In this document: positions 1 to 5,481 of the stretch, one piece after another
How positions within the stretch are numbered: position 1 is the first letter of the stretch
Layout: each line of letters begins with the position of its first letter
Assembly (NCBI GenBank): GCA_011051855.1
Contig: DRKG01000118.1
Span: forward strand, 1 to 5,481
Source of the DNA: a bacterium
GTDB lineage: Bacteria; Planctomycetota; UBA1135; UBA2386
Length of the DNA stretch: 5,481 bases
Reading direction: 5' to 3'
The notes under the pieces: model-generated
What the model was told of the DNA's origin: nothing
Databases searched by the model: none
Seen by the model: only the letters and a program-made list of their open reading frames with translations
Made by a program: the position numbers and the translations under genes

Positions 1-1146
1 GCGGCCGGCAGCACCCGTGTCCGGCTGTTCGATCAGACGCAGGGCGACGTGCTCCCCGCCCTGCCGTCCTGCGCCGGGGGTGCCGTCGCCCCCCGCCGGC
101 CCCCCTCCGCCTTCGCCGGCGTGTTCGCTGCCGCCTTCGCCAGTGCCTTCGCCGGCGCCGGCCAGGAACTGCTCCATCGCGCCGCCCAGTTCGTCGGCCC
201 GCAGCCCCATGCGCTCGGCAGTCCGTGCGACGGCCTCCGCCAACGCGAGCAGATCGCGCGGGTCTTCCGGCAAGAGGCCGCGCAGCGCGTCGAGGTCGAC
301 GCCGCCGATGGCGTCGCGTGCCGCCTCGCCGAGTGCCTGCTGAAGGCCTTGCGGGAGCTGGTCGAGCAGGCCGTCTCGCGCCATCTCGGCCGCCGCCTGG
401 GCGAGTTCGCCGGCCAGACCCGCCGCCGCCTCCGGCGCCCGGCCCGCGAGCGCCCATTCGCGCGCGAGGCTCTGCCGCAACTCGTCGATCTCGCGCCACA
501 CGTCGAGTTCGCCGGCCGCGACGCGCTGCGCGAGTTCGCGCACCGCATCGCGCAGTTCGGCCCCGACTTCGGGCGGAACGGCGGGCGTCGTCGCCAGCCG
601 ATCGACCTCGTGCCGCAGCTCGCGCACCGCGACCTCGGCGGCTTCGGCGGGCCGCGACGGCGGGGCGACCGGCGGCAGCGCGTGCAGGATCCAGAGAACC
701 AGAGCCGCAGCCAGGGGGCGGGGGAGCATCGGCTGCCAACGGATCGACGGCAGCACTTCCGGCACCCGCTGGAGGTGGGTCGCCAGCGCGCGCACGTAGC
801 ACGCGTCGAGCTCGGCCCCATCGGCGGCCGCCAGCAACAGTCCGTCGGTGCCCAGGCGCCGCTCGAGGTGCGGCAGCAAATGCTCGGCATCGCGCGGTGC
901 ACCGACGGCGGCGACGACGCCGATGATGACTGCCGCCACCGCCGCTGCGGCCCAGTGCACCCAGCCCGCCGTGCCGACCGGCGCCAGCCAGTCGGGAAAC
1001 ACGTCGTGGCCGAGGCGCACCGCCAGCAGCAGCCCGGCGGCAAGCGACAGGCCCGCAAACAGGCCGAAGGCCGTGCCGCGCACGAACGCCGCCGCCACCA
1101 GCCGACGGCGGAATCTGTGCAGCGCTTCGGTCACGGGAGCCGACAT
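1..1146 (-). CDS. Large membrane protein with three N-terminal TM helices and a helical domain, partial (C-terminus outside window)
   Basis: The minus-strand frame is open from an ATG at 1146 to the window edge, giving 382 residues and no stop. Hydrophobic segments lie at about residues 24-44, 64-82 and 145-161. The first is preceded by a basic stretch (RFRRR, 11-15), suggesting a cytoplasmic N-terminus. After the third helix come about 160 residues rich in Ala, Glu, Arg and Leu with heptad-like spacing, probably helical or coiled-coil. A Gly-rich linker follows (about 328-365), then more sequence leaving the window. The arrangement of a TM pair, a soluble stretch, a third TM and a long helical region resembles DUF4175-type membrane proteins, but I see no diagnostic motif, so this is only a layout comparison. 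No function can be assigned. ATG 1146 was chosen because the hydrophobic pattern starts sensibly there. A GTG lies immediately before it and the frame stays open upstream, so the start is not certain. No Shine-Dalgarno sequence is visible. The gene lies 76 bp downstream of the CDF transporter on the same strand. Confidence 0.8.
   Translation of the reverse strand, partial: MSAPVTEALHRFRRRLVAAAFVRGTAFGLFAGLSLAAGLLLAVRLGHDVFPDWLAPVGTAGWVHWAAAAVAAVIIGVVAAVGAPRDAEHLLPHLERRLGTDGLLLAAADGAELDACYVRALATHLQRVPEVLPSIRWQPMLPRPLAAALVLWILHALPPVAPPSRPAEAAEVAVRELRHEVDRLATTPAVPPEVGAELRDAVRELAQRVAAGELDVWREIDELRQSLAREWALAGRAPEAAAGLAGELAQAAAEMARDGLLDQLPQGLQQALGEAARDAIGGVDLDALRGLLPEDPRDLLALAEAVARTAERMGLRADELGGAMEQFLAGAGEGTGEGGSEHAGEGGGGPAGGDGTPGAGRQGGEHVALRLIEQPDTGAAGR
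52..165 (-). repeat. Low-complexity Gly-rich coding repeat (GEG motifs)
   Basis: Inside the membrane-protein gene, short units containing gccttcgcc on the plus strand recur at 109, 133 and 145. The copies at 109-121 and 145-157 are identical over 13 bases. On the coding strand they read as repeated Gly-Glu-Gly codons, and together with the following bases they encode a linker of about 38 residues, mostly Gly, Glu, Ala and Pro. Such a stretch is probably a disordered tether between the helical part and whatever domain follows outside the window. Replication slippage could change its length between strains. Confidence 0.65.
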
Positions 1147-1222
1147 CACGGGAGGGGTGCCGTAGGACGGCCCACAACCGGTTTTATTCGGCCCGACGCC
1201 ACGCACAAAGCCCCGCCGCGAT
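1147..1222 (-). other. 76-bp intergenic gap between the CDF gene and the membrane-protein gene
   Basis: The gap separates two genes on the same strand. It has one AT-richer patch (gaataaaac on the minus strand, about 1182-1190), but no -35 element at a proper distance and no stable hairpin followed by T residues. The two genes could therefore be read from one transcript, or the downstream gene could have its own weak promoter. The sequence does not decide this. Confidence 0.35.
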
Positions 1223-2239
1223 TCACCGGTCGATCGTGTCCAGATCGTCGTCGGGCACCACCGCCTCGTCGACGGTCAGCGGCTCGACGCGCACGAACGG
1301 CTGCCGCCGCACCGAGCATGGTTCGAGATCGCACATCGCGCACCAGTCGCGTTCACAGGGGTCGATATGGAAATCGGCGTCGGCCCGGCCTCCGAGATCC
1401 TGCACGAACCGCACCGCCAACTCCTCGGCGACGTCGTGCGCGCGCTGCACGCTCCAGAACTCCGGCACCACCACGTGCGCGCTGACGTGGCGGAAACTGC
1501 CGGCGCGGATGATGCGCAGGTGGTGCACCCGGATCACGCCATCGCCGACGCGCCGCGAGAGCGCGGCGACCACCTCGTCCAGAACCGCTGGATCCTCTTC
1601 GTCGAGCAAGCCGCCGATCGCACCTCGCACGATCCGCCAGCCGGTGACCAGCAGCCACAGCATCATCGCCATCGCGATCGCCGGGTCGAGCCACGCGATG
1701 CCGGTCCATCGCACCACCAAAAGCCCGAGCACGACACCGATGCTGGTCCAGAAGTCGGACAGCACGTGGTTGCCGTCGGCGACCAGCGCCGGCGAGTCGT
1801 GGCGCCGACCGTAGCGGACCAAGAACAGCCCGAGGGCGCCGTTCAGGATGCCGGCTATGAGGACCATCACGACGCCGAGATCGAGTTCGCGCGGCATCGC
1901 CCCCGCGACCAACGCCTCCCCCGACCGCCACATGATCACCAGCGCGGCGCAGAAGATCAGGCCACCTTCGAACGCCGCCGAGAAGAACTCGATCTTGCCG
2001 TGGCCGAACGGATGGTCGCGATCCGCCGGCCGCACGGCGTAGCGCAGCACTCCGATCGCGACCACGGCGGCGACGACGTTGACGATCGACTCGGTCGCAT
2101 CGCTGAAGATCGCCTGCGAACCGGTGCGCCAGTAGGCCCAGAACTTGGCCGCCATCAACACCACCGAAACCACGAACGACAGCAGCGCGACGCCGACGTA
2201 GGACGGGGAAGAGGCATTGCTGTCGGCGGTTCGGCTCAC
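1223..2239 (-). CDS. Cation diffusion facilitator (CDF) family divalent metal transporter
   Basis: This complete 338-residue inner-membrane protein would export divalent metal ions by proton antiport, as the CDF family does. Six TM helices are predicted at about residues 13-33, 43-66, 88-106, 121-143, 155-177 and 184-204, followed by a cytoplasmic ferredoxin-like domain (about 208-293), which is the normal CDF size and order. TM5 has the classic metal-site motif HxxxD (H158, D162). In TM2 the equivalent pair is E50 and N54 within SDATESIVN, instead of the usual H/D-xxx-D. The loop DHPFGHGK (75-82) is a CDF signature. The C-terminal domain has the His-bearing strands VHHLRI and HVSAHVVVP, then HIDP and four cysteines (C295, C300, C303, C308). 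The metal, possibly Zn, Fe, Mn or Co, cannot be read from this. The start is a GTG, because an in-frame stop lies four codons upstream and the first TM helix begins soon after it. No Shine-Dalgarno sequence is seen. Confidence 0.95.
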   Translation of the reverse strand: MSRTADSNASSPSYVGVALLSFVVSVVLMAAKFWAYWRTGSQAIFSDATESIVNVVAAVVAIGVLRYAVRPADRDHPFGHGKIEFFSAAFEGGLIFCAALVIMWRSGEALVAGAMPRELDLGVVMVLIAGILNGALGLFLVRYGRRHDSPALVADGNHVLSDFWTSIGVVLGLLVVRWTGIAWLDPAIAMAMMLWLLVTGWRIVRGAIGGLLDEEDPAVLDEVVAALSRRVGDGVIRVHHLRIIRAGSFRHVSAHVVVPEFWSVQRAHDVAEELAVRFVQDLGGRADADFHIDPCERDWCAMCDLEPCSVRRQPFVRVEPLTVDEAVVPDDDLDTIDR

Positions 2240-2337
2240 GCGGCCAGATCATCGCGTTGCGCCCCGCGTGATGCACGCTCCAGCATGGTGCCCCGTTTTG
2301 AAACCGCACTGAGATCCTCCGGGCGAAGTGTCGATAA

Positions 2338-2348
2338 GCACGACGTGC
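2338..2348. promoter_or_regulatory. Short perfect inverted repeat GCACG-A-CGTGC
   Basis: Two 5-bp arms around a single central A lie 20 bp upstream of the pilin-like start codon. An 11-bp perfect palindrome of this kind could be a binding site for a dimeric regulator, placed where it would affect the pilin-like gene. In DNA of such high GC content, short palindromes also arise by chance, and no second copy was noticed in the region. Confidence 0.2.
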
Positions 2349-2361
2349 AAAGGCCTGAGCC

Positions 2362-2366
2362 GAGGG
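2362..2366 (+). promoter_or_regulatory. Ribosome binding site of the pilin-like gene
   Basis: The purine run GAGGG at 2362-2366 ends two bases before the ATG at 2369. It is short and close to the start, but it is the only Shine-Dalgarno-like match next to any start in the window. It favours this ATG over the in-frame ATG at 2285, which would add 28 residues that look like non-coding sequence. Confidence 0.45.
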
Positions 2367-2368
2367 AC

Positions 2369-3583
2369 ATGACCGACCAACCGCGCTATCGCAGCGGCGA
2401 GCAGGGCACGGCCCTGATCTTCGCCCTGATGTTCACGACCGTCGTCGTCGGGATCGTGATGACCGGCACGTTGACGCTGAAGTCGCAGATCACGAACAAC
2501 CGCACCTTGTTCATCACCAGCTATCAGGCGGTGATGGCGGCACGCTCCGGCATTACCGAGGCGCTGAGCTGGATGCGCCGGCAAACGTCGCAGCCGGTGA
2601 CGACGTTCGCGCCGCGACTCGACGAAACGGCCGTGCCCCCGGTGCTCGACACCGATGAGCCGGACATCGGATTGGTGCGCGACTTCCGCATCTCGGGCAA
2701 CCTGTGGGCCCGCTACGAGGTGTGGAAGGAATGGGCCGCCGACCCCGACCCGGCCCGCCTGGCGTGGCGCCTGCAGTACCAGTGCTCCGACATCTCGCCG
2801 CAGAAGTCGCTGGGCGCGATGGGCTCGGCGTGGCGTTTGCGCAGCGTCGGCTACGTCTATCGAAGGCTCGACGCGAACAAGGCGTTCAACGAAAAGCCCA
2901 ACGTCGTGCTGTCGACCGAGCTGGTCGAGACCGACGCGATGCGACTGTCGATCAACCTGCCGGGTCAGGCGGCGGTCAACGTGTCCGACGGCAACTCGTG
3001 CATCATCAACACCAACGGCCGCATCCGCGGCAACGGCGTCGCCGGCATCTACTACCCCGCCGGCAGCGGCACGCCGACCACCGGACCGAAGAGCGAGAAC
3101 CGGGTCCTCGGCATCCCGGCGCTGTCGCCGGGCGGCACCTACGACGACTCCTACGAAGCGGTGTTCGGCGTGACCTACGGCGAGCTGTCGTCGATGGCCG
3201 ACACCATCGTCACCGATCCGGCCGACTTCCCGAACCCGCTGCCCGAGAACGGCCTCGTCATCGTCGACATCGGCAGCACCTTGACGCTGGACTCGTCGAC
3301 ACCCCTGTCCGGCGCCGGCGTGGTCATCGTGCGCGGCAACCTGGTGATGAACTCCGGCAACAACTCGCTGTTCTCGGGACTGCTCTACGTCGAAGGCAGC
3401 TTCACGCTGCGCGCGCCGTCGGAGATCAACGGCTCGGTGATCTGCACCGGCAACATGACCGTGCAAGGTTCCGGCGACTACGCGACGATCAACTACGACG
3501 AGAACGCACTGAACACCGTCATGACCAACTTCGGTTCCTACCGGCGCACCAACTCGCTGTTCTTGCCGCGCCGCGAGAACTGA
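2369..3583 (+). CDS. PilX/GspK-like pilin-related protein with C-terminal beta-repeat domain
   Basis: This complete 404-residue protein has a short basic leader, then GEQGTALIFALMF and one hydrophobic helix (about 14-36). That resembles the N-terminus of PilX/GspK-type minor pilins, in which Gly is followed by a hydrophobic helix lacking Glu at +5. Here +5 after G13 is Phe18. A polar helix follows (37-71), with an AARSGITEAL stretch like that of PilX proteins. The middle part (about 100-200) has alternating strands ending in LSTELVETDAMRLSI. From about 295 to 375 come short strands with regular Gly, Asn and Ser turns (GAGVVIVRGNL, GLLYVEGSFTL, INGSVICTGNMTV), suggesting a parallel beta-helix of the kind seen in DUF7305-like pilus-assembly proteins. 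It probably sits in the inner membrane with the bulk outside and may prime or cap a type IV pilus-like fibre. No other pilus gene adjoins it: both flanking genes are on the opposite strand, so it appears monocistronic. Confidence 0.85.
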   Translation: MTDQPRYRSGEQGTALIFALMFTTVVVGIVMTGTLTLKSQITNNRTLFITSYQAVMAARSGITEALSWMRRQTSQPVTTFAPRLDETAVPPVLDTDEPDIGLVRDFRISGNLWARYEVWKEWAADPDPARLAWRLQYQCSDISPQKSLGAMGSAWRLRSVGYVYRRLDANKAFNEKPNVVLSTELVETDAMRLSINLPGQAAVNVSDGNSCIINTNGRIRGNGVAGIYYPAGSGTPTTGPKSENRVLGIPALSPGGTYDDSYEAVFGVTYGELSSMADTIVTDPADFPNPLPENGLVIVDIGSTLTLDSSTPLSGAGVVIVRGNLVMNSGNNSLFSGLLYVEGSFTLRAPSEINGSVICTGNMTVQGSGDYATINYDENALNTVMTNFGSYRRTNSLFLPRREN

Positions 3584-3616
3584 CCCGCGCGCACCGCCGC
3601 CGGAAGACCTGCCGGG
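3584..3616. other. 33-bp convergent gap without a recognisable terminator
   Basis: The pilin-like gene and the large secreted-protein gene end facing each other here. The only pairing I can see is a 4-bp CCGG/CCGG stem with an 8-base loop and no T tract on either strand, which is too weak to call a terminator. Transcription may end by a Rho-dependent route or run into the opposing gene. Confidence 0.3.
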
Positions 3617-5481
3617 CTACTGGCCGACGAGCAGGACCGCCGCGTCCGAGATCGCCAGACCGAGCGGGTTGAGGCCGGGGTCGAGGCTGGCGGCCTGCGT
3701 ATAGAACTGCGCCCCCACCAGCGACGCGGTGTTCGGCACCGGGAACGGGAACGACGCCGCGTTGTTGGCCCCCGCGAGCGACAGCACCACGTCGGCCGAA
3801 TGGTGCAGCGCACAACCAGGCATGCCGACGGCGGTGAGGTCGAACGCAGGCACCGCTCGACCGACGCCGAGCGCCATCACGCCCAGGGACAAAGGTAGAT
3901 TGTCGACCGCGATCGTCGCCTGGCCGCCGAGCACCGGTTGCGTCGACGAGGTATTGCCGGGAACGCCCAGCGAACCGGCGCAACCGAACCCGACGTATCC
4001 ATAGCCGGCAACGCCGGTCGCCTGCGAAGTCGCATAGTGCAGCGCGATGTTGGCGACCCGCGGCGCAAACGTCGTCGACAAGGGATCGAGCACCGGGCCG
4101 GCCTGCGCCAGACCAGCGGTCAGCGCCAGGTCCGCGGTCGCCACCGTCAGCGGCCCACCCAGGTTGCTATAGGTCGGCGACGCCCCGACGTGCTCCATCA
4201 GCATGCCGAACGAGCCTTGCGCCAAGTGCAGCGGCGTCGACAGCGGCACGAACGTCTGCGCACCGCCCGATGCGACCACGGTCTCGCTGGCGACCTGGCG
4301 CCACAGCGACGCATCACCGGTCTTGCCGACGTAGGTCCCTTCGGCCTGATACAGGTTCACGGTCAGCGGCGTGCCGGCGGTCAGGCCGGTGTTGACGTGC
4401 AGGGCGCAGACCGTGATGCCGAGCGGGTTGCTGACGTCGACGTCGAAGAAGTTGCCGCCACTGGCCGCACCGACCGCGGTCACCAACCCACCCTGGAACG
4501 TCGTCTCGATCGTGGACGCGACCGCAATCCTCCTGGTGACCACCACCGGCGGCTGGCAGGCCAGCGTCGTGGTCAGCGTGACGTCGACCTCCGCACAACC
4601 GTTGGGGTAGACGAACGTCGGATTCTGCACAGTCGAATCGACCTGGCCGTCCCCGTCGAGGTCCCACGCCCAACTGCTCGGGGTCGGCGATGAGGTGTCG
4701 GTGAACGCCACCGTGCGCGGCGCGACGATGGCGTTGGTGAACGACGGCGTCACGACGTCGGTGACGATGTAGTCGACCTTGGTCGCGGTATGGGTGCCGG
4801 CTGCATCGACGATCGACAGGCTCACGGTGTAGCTGCCACACTGCGCATAAACGTGCGCCGGGTTGGGCGTGAAATCGTCGGGCACGCCGTCGTTGTCGAA
4901 GTCCCAGATGTAGGCCTGGATGCCGCCGGGCGCCCCCGAGGTGGCGATCGCCGTGAACTGCACCGAGAGCGGCGACGCCCCGGTGGTCGGCGTGGCGGTG
5001 AAGTCCACGGACGTGCTGCCGACCGTGTAGTAGAGGCCCATCGCGAGCTGCCGCGGCGAGAACCCCTGGCTGGTGCCACCGAACGGATCGACCGGGTCCG
5101 AGACGCGCATGCGAGCCTGGGACAGGTCGACCGACAGCTCGTTGTTGGCGTAGACCTGCGGCAGCCCCGCCGACGCCGCGCCGCCGTGGTAGACGGGATT
5201 CGCCGCGATGCAGTGGAAGGCGACCCCGTAGGTCGCCGGCGCCAGCGCCACCGGCTGGTTGAGCAGGAAGCTCACGCGGCCGCCTGCGTGCACGGTCGCA
5301 GCACTCGCCACCTGCGTCCACAGCGCCGCGTTCTGGTGGTTGCCGACGTGGCTGCCACCCGGTGCCGTCAGCCACAGCCCGAACTGGCCGTTCGTGCCGT
5401 GCGACGTCGACACCTGGAGGTCCACCCGCGTCAGCACGATGCCCTGCGGCGCGGTCACCGTCAGATCGAACAGACCGGTGA
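3617..5481 (-). CDS. Large secreted multidomain protein with two PKD domains, partial (N-terminus outside window)
   Basis: The frame is open from the right edge to a TAG at 3617-3619, giving 620 residues. Coding clearly continues past the edge: the codons before a possible GTG at 5458 already read as the start of a repeated module (GLFDLTV), so this GTG is internal. Domains in order, with residues counted from the first complete codon: module A (1-152), PKD 1 (157-241), PKD 2 (245-321), module A' (325-483) and a terminal domain (491-620). Each PKD domain has a WDxDxDG loop (WDFDNDGVPDD and WDLDGDGQVDS) that could bind calcium. The terminal domain has two cysteines, in FGCAGS and PGCAL, likely a disulfide pair. 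The protein is presumably exported, so a signal peptide is expected upstream, outside the window. No enzyme motif is seen. A structural, adhesive or surface-display role fits PKD proteins, but this is inferred. Confidence 0.9.
   Translation of the reverse strand, partial: TGLFDLTVTAPQGIVLTRVDLQVSTSHGTNGQFGLWLTAPGGSHVGNHQNAALWTQVASAATVHAGGRVSFLLNQPVALAPATYGVAFHCIAANPVYHGGAASAGLPQVYANNELSVDLSQARMRVSDPVDPFGGTSQGFSPRQLAMGLYYTVGSTSVDFTATPTTGASPLSVQFTAIATSGAPGGIQAYIWDFDNDGVPDDFTPNPAHVYAQCGSYTVSLSIVDAAGTHTATKVDYIVTDVVTPSFTNAIVAPRTVAFTDTSSPTPSSWAWDLDGDGQVDSTVQNPTFVYPNGCAEVDVTLTTTLACQPPVVVTRRIAVASTIETTFQGGLVTAVGAASGGNFFDVDVSNPLGITVCALHVNTGLTAGTPLTVNLYQAEGTYVGKTGDASLWRQVASETVVASGGAQTFVPLSTPLHLAQGSFGMLMEHVGASPTYSNLGGPLTVATADLALTAGLAQAGPVLDPLSTTFAPRVANIALHYATSQATGVAGYGYVGFGCAGSLGVPGNTSSTQPVLGGQATIAVDNLPLSLGVMALGVGRAVPAFDLTAVGMPGCALHHSADVVLSLAGANNAASFPFPVPNTASLVGAQFYTQAASLDPGLNPLGLAISDAAVLLVGQ
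3620..4009 (-). other. Terminal domain of the secreted protein, Planctomycetota-type
   Basis: The last 130 residues begin with a Gly/Tyr-rich entry (AGYGYVGFGCAGS) and continue with PGN, a VLGGQATI strand, LGVMALGVG, then LTAVGMPGCALH, and finish with PFPVPNTASLVGAQFYTQAASLD and ISDAAVLLVGQ. I recognise this order (GC near the start, a mid-domain GC, then a V/IP..P.L.G..FY.Q..s.D pattern) from C-termini of secreted planctomycete proteins of otherwise unrelated architecture. It looks like a compact beta-sandwich. Whether it serves as a sorting or anchoring signal, like other shared C-terminal domains, is not known to me. Confidence 0.6.
4031..4507 (-). repeat. Module A', second copy of an internal protein repeat
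   Basis: This stretch, about 159 residues long, aligns end to end with module A near the right edge. Shared positions include the FDxxV..P.GI start, a T..GT.G-type turn, G.xVG, A.LW.QVAS, a V.A.GG turn, a P..LA strand, A.P.Y, and an end pattern of hydrophobic strands followed by LHYA (compare LYYT in module A). Divergence is high, so the duplication is old. The pattern of short beta strands suggests a jelly-roll or beta-sandwich fold, possibly for carbohydrate or surface binding. Confidence 0.7.
5024..5481 (-). repeat. Module A, first visible copy of the internal protein repeat (cut by the window edge)
   Basis: This first copy starts at or just before the right edge and ends next to PKD 1. 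It has the same order of landmarks as module A' (FDLTV, GSHVGN, AALWTQVAS, a V.AGG turn, LAPATYG, ANPVY), then a segment with FGGTSQGFSPRQLAMGLYYT. It is possible that further copies lie upstream, outside the window. Confidence 0.65.

Larger units (their letters stand above)
2240..2368. promoter_or_regulatory. Divergent intergenic region, presumed to hold promoters for both flanking genes
   Basis: This 129-bp stretch lies between the CDF start and the pilin-like start, which point away from each other, so promoters for both genes are expected here. I looked for sigma-70-type boxes on both strands. TTGAAA at 2298-2303 and TTGCAC on the minus strand are plausible -35 elements, but neither has a recognisable -10 at 16-18 bp. 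Promoter positions are therefore not assigned. The function is inferred from gene orientation only. Confidence 0.45.

Noticed and set aside
33..1058. Long minus-strand open frame of 341 codons offset from the membrane-protein frame
   Set aside because: Its product is dominated by Arg, Ser, Pro and Cys with no hydrophobic segment pattern. The overlapping frame from 1146 gives three clean TM helices and normal composition.
49..1485. Long plus-strand open frame of 478 codons
   Set aside because: It is antisense to two convincing genes, and its product is an Arg/Gln/His-rich low-complexity chain without recognisable domains, as expected of a GC-rich shadow.
2298..2338. Possible promoter with TTGAAA and GATAAG
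   Set aside because: The two elements are about 29 bp apart, far from the 16-18 bp needed, and no better pair is visible.
1367..2368. Upstream in-frame extension of the pilin-like gene
   Set aside because: It lies antisense to the CDF gene, has His/Asp/Arg-rich composition, and would bury the membrane helix in the middle of the protein. The ATG at 2369 gives a normal PilX-like N-terminus.
2249..3466. Minus-strand open frame of 405 codons opposite the pilin-like gene
   Set aside because: Its product is Arg/Val/His/Asp-rich without domains, and the plus-strand frame has clear pilin-like features.
3584..3625. Possible bidirectional terminator between the convergent genes
   Set aside because: Only a 4-bp stem with no T tract can be drawn.
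4314..5375. Minus-strand open frame of 353 codons overlapping the PKD protein
   Set aside because: Its product is Arg/Pro-rich, while the other frame on the same strand encodes two clear PKD domains and repeated modules.
5456..5458. GTG as the start of the secreted PKD protein
   Set aside because: The codons upstream (GLFDLT) continue the module seen again in A', no signal peptide follows the GTG, and the frame is open to the window edge.

Overview
The window is GC-rich DNA (roughly two thirds G+C by eye), densely coding, with four protein genes and no sign of an RNA gene, CRISPR array, insertion sequence or integrase. The best lineage clue is the C-terminal end of the large secreted protein on the right (nt 3620-4009). 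It carries an FGCAGS...PG...GG cluster and a later PGCAL motif, and I associate this terminal domain with extracellular proteins of Planctomycetota, especially the deep-branching marine groups. PKD repeats with WDxDxDG loops and a nearly absent Shine-Dalgarno signal at three of the four genes agree with that. The assignment is an inference from memory of the family, not a search result.

Layout, left to right. (1) nt 1-1146, minus: the N-terminal 382 residues of a membrane protein with three predicted transmembrane helices and a long alpha-helical, Ala/Glu/Arg-rich region that ends in a Gly-rich linker. It runs off the left edge. (2) nt 1223-2239, minus: a complete cation diffusion facilitator (CDF) metal transporter with a cysteine-rich tail. 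It lies 76 bp upstream of gene 1 and may be co-transcribed with it. (3) A 129-bp divergent intergenic region (2240-2368). (4) nt 2369-3583, plus: a complete PilX/GspK-like pilin-related protein with one N-terminal membrane helix and a C-terminal parallel-beta-like repeat domain. (5) A 33-bp convergent gap with no convincing terminator. (6) nt 3617-5481, minus: the C-terminal 620 residues of a large secreted multidomain protein whose N-terminus lies beyond the right edge. Its order is module A, PKD, PKD, module A', terminal domain.

The four genes do not form an obvious pathway. Genes 1 and 2 share a strand. The pilin-like gene stands alone, divergent from the transporter and convergent with the secreted protein. 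Both genes 4 and 6 encode envelope or extracellular proteins, but nothing in the sequence shows that they work together. I did not find a clear new multi-gene system. The points most worth following are the orphan pilin-like protein, the twin A/A' modules and terminal domain of the secreted protein, and the metal-site and cysteine-tail variants of the transporter.
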